A stretch of DNA of 64,000 bases from Mikania micrantha (GCA_009363875.1 CM018691.1:40185253-40249252); one strand, 5' to 3'. Shown: positions 44,384 to 55,899, counted from the first letter of the stretch. Made by a program: numbers and translations. The notes: generated from the sequence alone by a model not told the origin.

Positions 44384-45280
44384 ATGCATGCTTGATCTTT
44401 TCCCAACCACTCATATTTGACCATCTTGTATAAAGAAGACTCTATTATATTGTTAGCCAAGTATACATGTCTTTTTTTATCAACTAATTTCATACCTTAA
44501 CCTTATATGCTTTGAAACTAAATTTTACAAATTATCAAAATAAAAGATGTAACTAAACATCTAGCTAGTCACAATTTCACTAACCATAAAATTATATCTG
44601 AAAACAATTTAGTTATGATAATTAATAAACAAACAAATATACTCAATAAAGTTTAGGGTTTGGAAGTGGCATGAAGAAAAATCTTACCATTATCCTATTG
44701 GAATAAAATATTGCTTATGAGGAGTGGTTCAATACATTTAGTGAGATTCATGACCAAATAAAAATGTTGCTTTTGAAAGGTGACATATAAAACATTTACT
44801 TAACTACCACTATTTCTTTCTGTATTACATGTGTTCATCTTTTGTGCATTAGATACAACTATATACATAGTTCTTAGAGTTATATATTTATAAAATTTCT
44901 TTTACATTAAACACGCACTTATGTAATAACACAATCATTGGGTTCACGTGTTACAATATAGAAGATCAAACAATATTGAAGTCTAACACTTCTTATTCAT
45001 ATCTTCTTTAGTAAAAAGAAACAAGAAAAAATAAATTGATCGATGGTACGTCATAATAACATTAGAAATTTCGGTTGATATGCAGTGATTATAATTATTA
45101 TCACTTGATAATGGAAGTCAAGTCAAATGTTCTATCAATTTCTCACATAATTGTGTACGTCAACCACAACTTTTGGACTATGATAATGCATGACACGTTG
45201 CAAGTCAAGGTCAATTTCGATGTATGTAAGCTATATTTCCAGTTTCCACCACACTTTCCTGTCAAGGTCAAGGTCAATTT
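44384..45280. other. Host-locus sequence, no gene seen
   Basis: The continuation of the sequence interrupted by element A at 5709. About 44650-45000 is repeated with moderate divergence at about 56530-56905 (shared GGCATGAA, TTAGTGAGATTCATGACCAAA, ACATTTACTTAACTACC). I find no coding signal. Confidence 0.6.
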
Positions 45281-46062
45281 GGTGGTGTTTGTTTTTCTGG
45301 AAAAGAGCTTCTAAACCTCTTTTGTTAGCGCCCCGCAGACCACGGACAGATGAATGGTGTTTATTTTTCGCAGACGTTTCATTAAAAAAGGTCTGCGAAA
45401 CCTCTTTTTTCTTGCAGACATGGTTTAACCTCTTTTTAAACCTCTTCCCACTTCCCAAACCTCTTCTAGGTTTTCATACCACGCATCACCCTATCCCGCA
45501 TCACCGCCATCGATCGGCCTCTCCCTATCCCGCATCACCGTCATCGATCGGCCTCTCCCTATCCCGCATCACCATCATCGATCGGCCATCATCTGCTGGT
45601 CTCCACCACCGCGCTTCACCACCACCGACGGCCCACCACCAGCCGCCTCATCCATCGTCGTCGTCAAGCTTCATCTCCTGGTCTGCGCCCCGCAGTTCAT
45701 CATCACCGCCGCTCGATCGCCCTGCTTCGCCCGGCGCTCCACCACCGACGGCTTGCTCCCCCCGCACTCCACCACCGGCTTCGTACTCCAGCTGCGCTCG
45801 ACCTCCGCCGTTGCGCCTCCCACCGATCGGTGATGGTGACAGTGGTGCAATTGCTTGTTGGGTTGGATTTGAAGATTAGGTTTGTTTTTTTTGTCTGCTT
45901 AGGATAGGGGAAGGGAGTGGGAAAGTGTTTTGAAGAGGTTAAAAAACAAACCCTCTTTTTCCCTCTTCTTGCAGAGGTTTGGTCCACCTCTTCTGCAAAA
46001 GAGGTTTGCAGACGTGGTCCACAGACTGAAGATGTTAAACCTCTGAAAAAATAAACACCACC
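45281..46062. mobile_element. GC-rich non-autonomous element with GGTGGTGTTTG ends
   Basis: The terminal inverted repeats are GGTGGTGTTTGTTTTT and the reverse complement of the right end, GGTGGTGTTTATTTTTTC, with further inverted similarity inside (GAGGTTT and TCTGCAGAC-type words). The form resembles PIF/Harbinger MITEs, but I cannot see a clear 3-bp duplication. The interior 45480-45840 is GC-rich, unlike everything around, and may be captured sequence. Confidence 0.6.
45477..45585 (+). repeat. 34-bp tandem repeat, three copies
   Basis: Three near-identical units (TATCCCGCATCACCG, then CATCGATCGGCC) lie within the GC-rich core. They are part of an open frame (45190-45879) rich in Ser and Pro that looks like composition rather than a protein. 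Confidence 0.85.
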
Positions 46063-46362
46063 ATAGTTCTTAAAGAAAAAGGTTGCATCATTTTGGAGTA
46101 TAAATCACTCTCAATATTTCACATGCCGACCTAATGTCGTTGTGGTGGAAGACTTGAAGTTTGTGATATTTAAAAAGTAATAATTTTTTTTGTTGTTCTA
46201 TTTTTTTTCTAGCTTTTTATAAATTTTTGACGAGTCAAGGGTTTTTTTATTTCATGTACATAATTCAATATTAAAAACGAATTTCTTCTTCGTTATAAGA
46301 TAAATTCCATTTAAAGACAAGTCATTTTCGGCCACAACAAGCAAGGACATAATACTACTAGG
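46063..46362. other. Intergenic AT-rich sequence
   Basis: No gene, repeat or transposon end is recognised. It ends with the target duplication CTACTAGG of the next MITE. Confidence 0.6.
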
Positions 46363-46703
46363 TAGAGGTGCACAAACCGGTAAACTTGTCGAAAATCGGT
46401 TTTGGAATTACCAAACCGGTTAACTAGTCAAATTTTTGTCAACAATTTCACCGTTCGGTTAATAACAGATTTTTCAAGCTCTAAAACCGAAACCGTTGTA
46501 ATAACCGAAACCGATATAATAACGGAAACCCTTTAACCACCAAATAACTGATTTTTTAATTAGGTGGACTGAAAAACCTGTTAATTCGGTCTCTTGAAAT
46601 CTCAAACCGGTCCTAAACCGCCGGTTTTTTCAAAAACCTAAAACCGATTAAAAAACCGGTTTGTAACCGGTTACGAACCGGTACTGGGTTTTGTGCGTCT
46701 CTA
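46363..46703. mobile_element. hAT MITE of the AACCGG type
   Basis: It is flanked by perfect 8-bp duplications CTACTAGG (46355-46362 and 46704-46711). Ends are TAGAGGTGCACAAA and, reversed, TAGAGACGCACAAA. The interior is rich in AACCGGT and AACCGAAACC words, like 5169-5481 and the subterminal regions of the hAT at 47210. Confidence 0.92.
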
Positions 46704-46711
46704 CTACTAGG

Positions 46712-46800
46712 CAAAAGAAAAACAGACCACGTGATAGGAAAACTAGAAAGATATAAACCTAGCTAATATATTAAAAAGAAAACAATTAAAAAATATATCC
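46712..46800. repeat. Third copy of RLP upstream sequence (short)
   Basis: The stretch with GATAGGAAAACTAGAAAGATATAAACCTAGC matches 2290-2345 and 10195-10240 with few changes, then the poly-A-rich continuation. It suggests a once larger tandem RLP cluster. No exon is found next to it. Confidence 0.5.
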
Positions 46801-47201
46801 TAAAAAACCAACATCGGCGGCCCGGGGGAGGGGCCAATCCGACCTCCGTTCCAGACTCATTTTTATGGGTACAAAATTTTTAATTTTTGTGTGTGTGTAT
46901 ATATATATTTATATTAAAAAAAATTAAAAAACCAAATAAACACAAATTTACGATGTAGATTTAAATCTATAAAACTCTCTGTTTTTATACGTAGTTTATT
47001 TTTTTGGGCCCATTCCTAATTTTTTGTATTTCATTTTACTCTGGTTTTTTTGCTCCTTCTCTCTATCTCCTAATTCGTATTTGAAAGAAATCAACAAACT
47101 TAGGTTTTGGCTCTTTAGTTTGGACGGTGAACACTGAACAACGATCATACACCACGCAGGGCCGTTGGCCGGTGAACAACGAACACCACGCAGGTCGTAG
47201 G
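46801..47201. other. Intergenic sequence with hAT-like fragment
   Basis: 46815-46870 resembles, in inverse orientation, the GGTCCGGAACAGAGGTCGG part of the hAT-like element at 3323-4170. After it comes AT-rich sequence and, from 47116, a GC-richer stretch with repeated CACGCAGG words that continues beyond both hAT insertions at 55900. Confidence 0.5.
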
Positions 47202-47376
47202 GCTGCAGGTAGACATGCACAAACTGGTTAAATGGTCGGAAACTGATTTTTCATTAACCGAACCGGTTAACCAGTCCTAAGGGTTTACCGGTTTTACCCA
47301 ATAACCGGTTAAGTTAAAAACCGGTTTTTGTAACCTATATTTTATAATTGTTGTAACTAAACCGGCTAATAACCGG

Positions 47377-47815
47377 CAGGGCTGGCTCAACTTTTTGGTG
47401 GCCCAAAGCAGAGTGAAAATTTGGGTTTTTTATTACTATATATAAAAAATCTCATCTTTTATCAGAGCGTATGACACAAAAAATATAAATAATCATAACG
47501 GAGAAAGTTACAAAAAACATATATAAATCACAAACAAAATATGTAGATCAATCACAAATATTAAAACAATTTTTTTACACAAATCAGAATTTATTAAAAC
47601 AAAAAAGCCCCAAAAGCCAATGTGGAACTATCCCACTTGGTGGAGGAATTGCTTATTAGAAATGAGGTATTGAGTTCAAATTCAAACAAGAGAGAAATAT
47701 TGGGATGTAGTTTATGTGTATGAGTAGTTAAAAAAAAACTCAAAAAATTTGAGGTCCCTAGATTTTGGTGGCCCTAAGCTAGAGCTTTTTTTATAACATA
47801 TTAGAGCAGGCCTTG
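47377..47815. mobile_element. hAT-like MITE nested in the hAT transposon
   Basis: It is flanked by perfect 8-bp duplications ATAACCGG (47369-47376 and 47816-47823). Ends are CAGGGCTGGCTC and, reversed, CAAGGCCTGCTC. GGTGGCCC words lie just inside both ends. It inserted into the AACCGG repeat region of its host, belongs to the CAGGGC-ended type (compare 3323-4170), and codes for nothing. Confidence 0.92.
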
Positions 47816-48189
47816 ATAACCGGACCGGTTAAAAAGGTGGAACCGGTCCAAAAGCCGTTTTTTAGCCAAAGTTGAAAAAAATTTATAAATTTAAAAAAAA
47901 TAATGAAAAAACAAAAGTTGAAAAAATTATATAATTTTGTTATATAATTTAGACAAAATTATTTAATACAAATATACAAAATAAAATTAAATGAAAACAA
48001 AAATTAAGTAAAAAATTAAATAAATTTTATTTATTTACACAAAATGATAAATTAAAAACGAAACTAAATAAAAAAGTAATATTTAATTACACAAGTTTAT
48101 AAATAGAAAATAACATATAACACTAAATCGTTATTCGCTAGTATTGAAGGTGTAATTAGCTTTCGGATTAGACTTCAAAGTGGACTTCC

Positions 48190-50264
48190 GGACTATTTTT
48201 TCGGCATCCATTCGTCCATTGTTTGTTCTTCATCGAAAAGTGGTAATGTCAATCCTTCATCAACTTCCACGCCATGTATTGTTTCTTCAAACTCAAGCTC
48301 GCCTTCAAGATTGCCTTGGTCTTGTGTGCGTTTCATTGCGTCCAAATGGTCTTTCAAGCAAATGCTTATTTCCAATTATGTTGGAGGGAGCCTTGTTCTT
48401 TGTATTGATAAAATCCTGCCACTAAGAGAGAAAAAAAGATTTCAAAGCTACAGTAAAAGCTTGGACGTTTAGTAAATCACGAGCCATGGTAGATAGAATT
48501 GCAAATTGAGATTATTTTTCTTTCCATCAGGCCAAAATATCAAACTTTCAAAATTCTTTTGGATTTATAATAGAAATTTAATCTGTTTCGAGGTGCCTTC
48601 CAAGTTCGCAACTTGCGCTAGGACCTTGAGTTTGTTTGGTAACATTTTGTCTTAAAGTGTTAAACAAATTAAAGTTAAAATCTTGGCTTCTACTCAAACT
48701 AGAAGCCGCATGCATTGATTGTTGTATGTTACTTGTTGAACCATATTTTTTTGTAAATAAAGATCAAGCATGTTTGAAAATATTTGTTAAAATTATTTTT
48801 AGTGTTTGTACCAAAGTTTGGGTCATTTAAACTCAAAGCGGTAACTATTCTATCAATTTGTGTTTCAACGCGAGCACCATTGAAACATGGGTTCAATGTC
48901 GTCGCACAAGTAAAAACGGCCGGTATTTCTTGAAAGTATTTCAAAAGTTTAACTTTCATTGGAAGTAATATTGTTGTATATATTTCAGTTCCTGATTCAT
49001 GTTCGTTAATTTTTCGTGTCATTACAAATAATTGTTGAAGAATAAAACAAGACGTGGGATAATAAACCCTCGATAAAATAGTTGTTGCATTTTTTAAAAC
49101 TTCAAATAAACTAGTGACAACTTCAATGGCGTCTCAACATCCGCTAGAAAAAGCCTTAGCCCGACGCCTTTGGACTAAATTTTCTAGAAATAATTCCAAA
49201 GTTTGCATTTGTCCTATGACGTTGTCAAAATACGCTAAGTCGAATTCCACCTTGTAGGTATGTCCCAAACGAACCAAAAAAGTAGGAGTTTGTATCCGCG
49301 CAAATTTTTTGACAATCCGTATATCTTTTATGGCTTGTCAAAAAAACAACTTTTAACATTTGTTTAAAGTTTTCTTTTAGTTTGTTCATTTGAGGAACTG
49401 CAAGACCATCTTGCACAACAAAATTAATGATATATGCAACGCATATCGTATGGGAAAAAACACCATTACATACAAGTTGATTTTCAATTTTTAATTTATT
49501 AACCGAGTTAGTATTATTTGAAGCATTATCGAAAATTATTGAAACTATTTTATCTTCTAGGTTAAAAGTTTGAATTAGACCATCTAACATGCAAAACAAA
49601 TGTTCGCCCGTGTGTGGATACAAAAACATTTCGAACGCAATCTTACGTTTCATCATCTGCCATGTATCATGATCAACCCAAGCAAAGATACAATTCAGGA
49701 AACCCATGTGATGTTGACCTAACATCTGTTATTAATTTAACCTCAATTTTTTAATTTTAAAACCCAAAATTAATTCTTTTTTGGCTTGTTGCCAACATTT
49801 CAAACAATCACGTTTAATAGTGGAACAACTTGTTTGTATTGACATTGAAGCGTCTTTTGAATCATCCTCTTTAATCGCAGGTTGTCGAGATGATTGAAAG
49901 GCAAACTTTCTTGAATTACTAAGTTTCCCATCACTTCACGAACTATGTTGGGATCGAAATTCCAAACCCAACACTCGGTTGATAATTGTGCTTGATCGTT
50001 TGCCGGATTATTTTTGACCATAACATAATGTTTGGTCAAATGACTTCTACAAGTAGACTTAGACTTCGGTTTAAGAAGAGTACCACAACATTTGCAACGT
50101 GCCTTATCGACACCGTTCGACATTTCTCATAAGTAGAGATGTTGGAAGATGTCTTTGCTGTTCCTCATTGTAGCTTTGATTCTTACAACTGTTGGTTTGG
50201 TTGAAGGGGAAGCGCCAACACCAATGGAACTTTGAGCAGTTCGTGAGCTTGCCATTTGAATTGA
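48190..50264 (-). pseudogene. hAT transposase, decayed
   Basis: Read down the minus strand: N-terminal MASSRTAQSS (50259), a BED-type zinc finger (CKCCGTLLKPKSKSTCRSHLTKHY, about 50090-50025), the core with FEMFLYPHTGEHLFCMLDGL and IVSIIFDNASNNTNSV (49225-49725, around a catalytic Asp), a middle part with KYFQEIPAVFTCATTLNPCF (about 48900), and a C-terminal hAT dimerisation region in broken frames (ILSTMARDLLNVQA, then SGRILSIQRTRL, about 48500-48380) followed by ISICLKDHLDAM (48350). Several stops and shifts separate the parts, so it is not expected to be active. The family moves DNA by cut and paste with 8-bp target duplications. Confidence 0.85.
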
Positions 50265-51192
50265 GATTGAATTGAGAAGTATTTGATCGTTTTTGGGCGT
50301 TTTGAAGCGTTTTTTATTGTTTTTGAGCGTTTGAAAGCATAAGAGGGGTAGAGATGTTGTGTGATCAAACCAAAACACCCCCTATCTATTTATACTTTCG
50401 TTTAGGGGCAAAATGGTCCAAAGAATTGAGTTAAACGGTTAGAAACGACTAGTTTTTTGAATTTCAACCGACCGGTAACCCGGTTTCCAACGTCTAATTT
50501 CCCCCAATGGCCATAAACGGCTCTTTTTTGAAATTAAAATCGGTTAACCGGTTTGTAACCGGTCAAAAAACCGGTTTTCATTTAACCGGTTAATAACCTG
50601 TGTTTTTCCGTTAAACCTAAAACATGCTTGTAGCAGTCGAGTATTGCATAAACCTATAATAACCGGTCGTAAAAATCCATCTGGAATCCGATTTGGGTCG
50701 TTAATCGGTTTTTTTATCACCTCTAGCTGAGGTAGGGGTGTAAAGGAATTAAGGCGGATCATAAAATATTTGGGAACAGATCGTTAAAAAGCTCAAAAGA
50801 GCCGAGCTCGTGCGTAAAAAGTTTCTAACGAGCCAAGCTCGGGCCTTGAAAATAAAGCTATTAACAAGCTGAGCTCGACTCTGTTAGAACTATAACTTTA
50901 TGTCTTAATGGGTCAAACTAGAAGGTTATGTTAGTTAATCATGTTTAGTTGGAAATTATGGTTATATTGATAAGTTAGTTAAGGTAGTTATTTGGCAGTT
51001 AATGGCGCCAAATAACTCCTTGTAACTGTTGGTAGTTAACTGTCGAACATAGGCTATAAATAGCCGAACATGTACAAATCTTATGTGTGTATTCGAATGT
51101 ATGTTTGTGTGAATATATATCACTTGTTTCTATCGTGGGCCTGTAGCAAGTGGCATCAGAGCCGGTTACTCAACAAAAGAAAAACGATAAGC

Positions 51193-52154
51193 ATGGATGG
51201 CATGAACGAGACTACGAAAAACTCTAAGCGCAATCTGGATCAGGGAGATCAGACGAGGTTGACAGAAGATGATCGGAAGGATCATAAGTGTTCAAGCATG
51301 GAAAGTTTATACATTAGAATGGAGGATATTCAGTTCAAGAAGAAGGGAGAAATGGATTCGAAAATCAGATCTGAAGCCGCGAAGAAATTTAGAAGTAAGA
51401 TCAACGAAAGAAACATGAAAAGACCATTCAAAAACCAGTCATATTCATACTGCATTCGATCTAGTAAGTACAAAAAGATATGTCAAAATGGTGTACTAAG
51501 ATCCAATTTCATGGTTTAGGGAGGGAAAGGATGGAAATTTAATTGGTTTGTTGGTCTTTAACAAAATTATCACGCTTTTGGAAACAAAAACTTGTTTAAA
51601 ACCATCAAACCTTCATTCAGAATCAAATCCTTTGATAAAAAACCAAAAGAAACTCTTATTTTCGGGGTAAAGGCTTAATCGAGTTTAGTTCTAATGGGAC
51701 TACTCATGATTTAGATTCCGTTTACTATCAACCGAAACTTGGAAGGAATGTGTTAAGTTTGAAAACCTTAATAAATCAAGGCTTTGAGGTTAATTTTGAA
51801 GGAACGATGTGTGTCATCACAAAACCATTTATGGTTTGTGTTGAACACAAATTAAAAGAGGATGTAAAGGCCTCGGAAGTATATGTGACCGAAGAAAGGA
51901 AATCAAACATCAAATTGAATGATGTCGATCATTTGGATAACATTTTGGTTATATGGGATCATTTTGAGCAAATGGATATCAAGGATCAACAAGAACAAAT
52001 TAAGGAGAGCGGTAAAGGTAACGAGATAGTGCCAAATATCAAAACTGGAAATATTACAACATTAGAAGAAATGGAGATTTTCCTGGATCTCCTTGATTCT
52101 ATCAACATCAATCGATTGAACAAATGGACTATAAGGAAGAAATTTGAAGATATG
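51193..52154 (+). pseudogene. Retroelement ORF, N-terminal and middle part
   Basis: It starts at MDGMNETTKNSKRNL and stays open to 51519 in a Lys/Arg-rich segment. It is then broken; in changing frames 51640-51760 reads like the region after the DSG site of copia protease (IEFSSNGTTHDL, VYYQPKLGRNVLSLKTL). From 51750 it is open again, acidic and Lys-rich, up to RKKFEDM at 52154, where the solo LTR interrupts. The same frame continues after the LTR at 55111. Function unknown; it is probably a leftover protease fused to a captured host segment. Confidence 0.55.
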
Positions 52155-55110
52155 TGTGACACCCCGTAATTTCCAGGTCAGCAACTTATTTATTTAAATA
52201 TTTATTTAAATGCTTTATGTACACGTGGCACTAGAATTAGATTAATTTAGTGTGACACGTGGCACGACAGTACGAACACTGACACATGACTAGATAATTC
52301 GTGGAATTATCGACAAACAACACACACGTGCCAAAACTCACGAACGTTGGTGAACGTCAAGCACATTGTGTAGCACAACACTCGACACCTCACAAAGCAC
52401 TCACACATTGAACTACGAAGTTCAAACAAGGCCAAACGATAGTTCGGAAGCGTGAAAACGACGACGAACGGATCAAACCCATTAAAAAGGGCTTATTGGG
52501 CTCTCCAGGAGCCCACCGCTGTACGCGGTGACCCAACAAGAAGCCCAACCACGGTACGCGACAAACATCGCGGAGAGTTGAATCCCGAAATCCGCCGCGG
52601 TACGCGGAGAATATTTGAATGCACCATCGCGGTACGCGACACCGCCCAGTCGACAAAATATTTATAAAACCAAGAACATTATGGCTAAGCTACACCCTTT
52701 CATCATTTTACTCGACTGAACACGCCGCCCTCCGCCTATACTCGTCTTCTACACTCTGTAACAGCCATTCTACCCCATTAGAAGCCATTGTTACACCTCT
52801 TTGAAGCTTGGGAACCTTACAGGAAGCTCTCTAGATCCTCATCCTTCATCACCATCTTCTTGTTCCTATGGAAACCCACGAACCAGGAGGTCAAGGAGGC
52901 TGTTCATCATCATCTCAGAACTTATTGAAGCTTTGAAAGGTAGTCTTGACATCCCTTGTGGCTTAAAACCACCATTACACACACATGCAAGGCTTTATAC
53001 TCACATGCAAGCACTTATGATGCATGTACACGAATTTTGTTTCTGGGTTTGTTGATAAACCTACTGTATTTGATGATCTACAATGATTATATGACGTTTT
53101 ATGACGATTTAAAATGATGGGTTTAAGCCTTGGGGCTTAAAATGATGTTTTGAGACATTATATTGCCATGCATGTATGATCCATGAGTATTGGAATGATT
53201 TTGTGTATGTAGAAATGTTTCTTATTGACATTGAATAGGATTACTCATGGTTGGATTTGTTTAAAATGGTTAAAATGTTGATTTTTGATGAACTTTCTAT
53301 TATTAGAAACTTTATGTTGACAAGATGATATTTTGAATGAGATAATGAACATGCATGTATGTAGGATTGCTCTTAGGATGATAATATGATGATTGAAATA
53401 CTTGGAAAGTGATCTTGATAATGTTTAGGGTCATATTTGGCATTATTACTATTTTTAGTAACTTTTGTTGGTCAAAGATTTATAGATGATGAATTTGGCT
53501 ATGATGGTATGATTAAACAATGCTACATGATTTATTAAAATGATATATGACGAGGAAATGGTTTAGAAATGTTTAAATGGTTATTGATGCAAAAACTACA
53601 AAGTTACTATTTATAGTAACTTTATTTTTACAAAAACCGATTTGTAAACGTGTTGTATGATTTGAGCATGCTAAATGACTTAATATGCTATAACATGATG
53701 ATTAGTTGCTAAGTTAGATGGTTTCCGATGTCACGAATGCTATAAATGGAAACTTTCCATTTTAGGAAACTTTTGTGCACTAACATGTTATAAACGACTT
53801 ATATGAATTTGTATGATGACGTGTTATATGTTAACATGATCACGTAGGACAAATGAGCATGCTAGAATTAAAAAAATCATTATAACTTGTGGACTTTCCA
53901 TAAATGGAAACTTACTATAAATAGTAAGTTGTCCATAGACGCGACTTGCGCGTTTTGCACACGACGATCACTTACACGAATGTTACACGATTCACAAACC
54001 GTCACACGATTCACCAACGGGTCGTTGACTTGACACGGTCAACTTTGGTCTAACACGGTCAAACACGGTCAAACACGGTCAATGTGGACCAACACGAGCA
54101 AACATGGTCATTGTGGACCAACACAAGCAAACACGAACAACCAAGGGTTGTTGGACATGAACACGAGCACTAACACGAACACTAGCATGGTCACTTACAC
54201 GAACTCACAAACGGTATACGATATAGGTTGCTGGTGACCGACGCGCTTACTATTCGAGGAGCTTACGCTTGCTTATCACACGATCACTAAGGTGAGTTTA
54301 CGGCCCCTCTTTACTCTTTTTCAAACGCTTTTAAATAGGGGAGAACACTAGTTACATCGAGTCAAACATCTATTACTGTACAAACATTTTGTGTATGCTG
54401 GTTTATTGGACAGACATTAAGTGTTGAACTCGTAACAAGCCCTCACAAAGTCTTACCGTTAATGTACGAACAACGTGGTAGGTTTGAATGGATCCATTAG
54501 GGAATGACTAACCCCACGGGGCACTATGTTGACCGGATGTCATAACCCGTGCAAACTCTGACCTAACTTGCTATGCATACGAGGCATAGCGGAGGCAAGG
54601 ACAAACAAGTCTAGTTCGGTAGTGACGCGCTGACACTTGGAGCCTTGGGCTCGGAACTAACATTTGATAAACAGCATGGCACACTTTATTACTATATGTA
54701 TATCAAAACCTGTGAACTCACCAACCATTGTGTTGACACTTTTTAAACTTGTATTCTCAGGTAACTAGCAAGCTATGGATAACAGGAATGCACACTCTAA
54801 GGGACGAGCATTAGGAACTGCATGCATTCTGTCTATGTTTAACTTTTAAAAACAAATACGTTCGGTTTATGTTTTAAACAATGTTGTATTTGACTATTTA
54901 CTTTTCCGCTGCATTTTGTCAAACAATTGATTTCCGCTGCAACATGCTATGATAACTATTATTCCGCTGCAAACTATTTTGTTAAGTGTATGTGTCAAAC
55001 TTGGATTTGTAAACGCATATAGAGTTGTTCTATATGACCTTGAGCTGTGATTCTGGACACGTCACGCCCACGTGGACTAACACCACGAGTGGAAATTTGG
55101 GGGTGTGACA
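52155..55110 (+). mobile_element. Solo LTR (gypsy) in the ARID retroelement
   Basis: It runs from TGTGACACCCCG to GGGGGTGTGACA and is flanked by perfect 5-bp repeats ATATG (52150-52154 and 55111-55115). Inside, a GCGGTACGCG array (52511-52645) lies just upstream of TTTATAAAAC (about 52661). A short tandem repeat of ACACGGTCAA words is at 54030-54130, and AACTCACCAACC near the 3' part. No pol is present. Confidence 0.9.
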
Positions 55111-55535
55111 ATATGGTAATATGGTTCATCAAAAGCGTGGTTAAACAAAAAAGTTCGTGGCCTCCTAAAATTGATAATCAAGCCGTGAACATTTATGATT
55201 TGTATTTAAGTGTACAAATCAATGGTGGAAAGGGAAAGGTGAACGAAAACAACTTATGGGTATTCTTAGCAGCATATATGGGGTTGGATTCAAGAAAGGG
55301 ATACAAATTAATGTTTGTCTACAATGAATATCTTGATCTTATGGAGTGGATATACAAGAACATGAAAAGCAGAAAGAAGCAACAAGGAATCTATACGTTT
55401 GAGGTAGGAGGAAGCAGCTCGAAGAAGCAAGCAAGAGAAGAAACACTACTTAAAGTCGAAAAACAGTTGCCTTACAAGAAGAGAAGAATCCAAGCCGTTC
55501 GAGATTGGCCACCGGGGTTTGGACCTGCTATTTGA
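55111..55535 (+). pseudogene. Retroelement ORF, ARID-like C-terminal part
   Basis: In phase with the upstream part across the solo LTR: VIWFIKSVVKQK, then NIYDLYLSVQINGGKGKVNENNL, WVFLAAYMGLDSRKGYKLMFVYNEYLDLMEWIYK. The order of Leu-Tyr, Gly-Gly, NNLW, MGLD and Y-x-x-YL matches helices of the ARID/BRIGHT DNA-binding fold. A basic, low-complexity tail ends RDWPPGFGPAI. The domain itself has no stop or shift. ARID proteins are nuclear chromatin-associated factors; their presence in a retroelement suggests capture of a host gene. Its present start would only be internal, so the copy is broken by the solo LTR. Confidence 0.72.
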
Positions 55536-55899
55536 AGAGGCTATCAAGACGTTAAGATCATAAACTTAGGGAGGAGATTGCTAGAACTATAACTTTAAGT
55601 CCTAACGGGTCAAACTAGAAGGTTATGTTACTTAACCAAGTTTAGTCGGAAATTATAGTTATATTTGATAAGTTAGTTAAGGTAGTTATTTGGCGGTTAA
55701 TGGCGCCAAATAACTCCTTCTAACCATTGGTAGTTAACTGTCGAACATAGGGTATAAATAGCCGAACATGTACAAATCTTATGTGTGTATTCGAATGTAT
55801 GTTTGTTTGAATATATATCATTTGTTTCTGTCGTGGGCCTGTAACAGAGTCTTAACGACCTTCGGCTCGGCTCGACTCGTTTACACCCCTAGCTGCAGG

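Larger units (their letters stand above)
47210..50725 (-). mobile_element. Decayed hAT transposon with AACCGG subterminal repeats
   Basis: Ends are TAGACATGCACAAA and, reversed, TAGAGGTGATAAAA. Flanks are GCTGCAGG (47202-47209) and GCTGAGG (50726-50732, one base lost). Both subterminal regions (47220-47360 and 47820-47870; 50440-50715) carry AACCGGT words as in the small MITEs. It encodes a broken hAT transposase on the minus strand and holds a nested MITE. Confidence 0.88.
50882..55847 (+). mobile_element. Short-LTR retroelement carrying an ARID-domain ORF
   Basis: LTRs of 267 bp (50882-51148) and 269 bp (55579-55847) begin TGTTAGAAC or TGCTAGAAC and end GTAGCA or GTAACA. A primer site TGGCATCAGAGCC follows the left LTR at 51151, and a polypurine tract AGGGAGGAGAT precedes the right one. 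Flanking 5-mers are GACTC and GAGTC. Between them, minus the solo LTR, are about 1.5 kb of ORF remnants with no integrase or RT, so it is non-autonomous. Confidence 0.82.
50733..55891. mobile_element. hAT MITE split by a retroelement
   Basis: Ends are TAGGGGTGTAAA (50733) and, reversed, TAGGGGTGTAAAC (55891), with GAGCCGAGCTCG-type subterminal words in both arms (50733-50881 and 55848-55891). The left flank GCTGAGG (50726-50732) and right flank GCTGCAGG (55892-55899) are the same target used by the neighbouring hAT. Without the retroelement it is about 190 bp. Confidence 0.85.

Noticed and set aside
45190..45879. 229-codon Ser/Pro/His-rich open frame
   Set aside because: It spans the element boundary and GC-rich tandem repeats; composition explains it. 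A captured fragment is possible but this frame is not supported.
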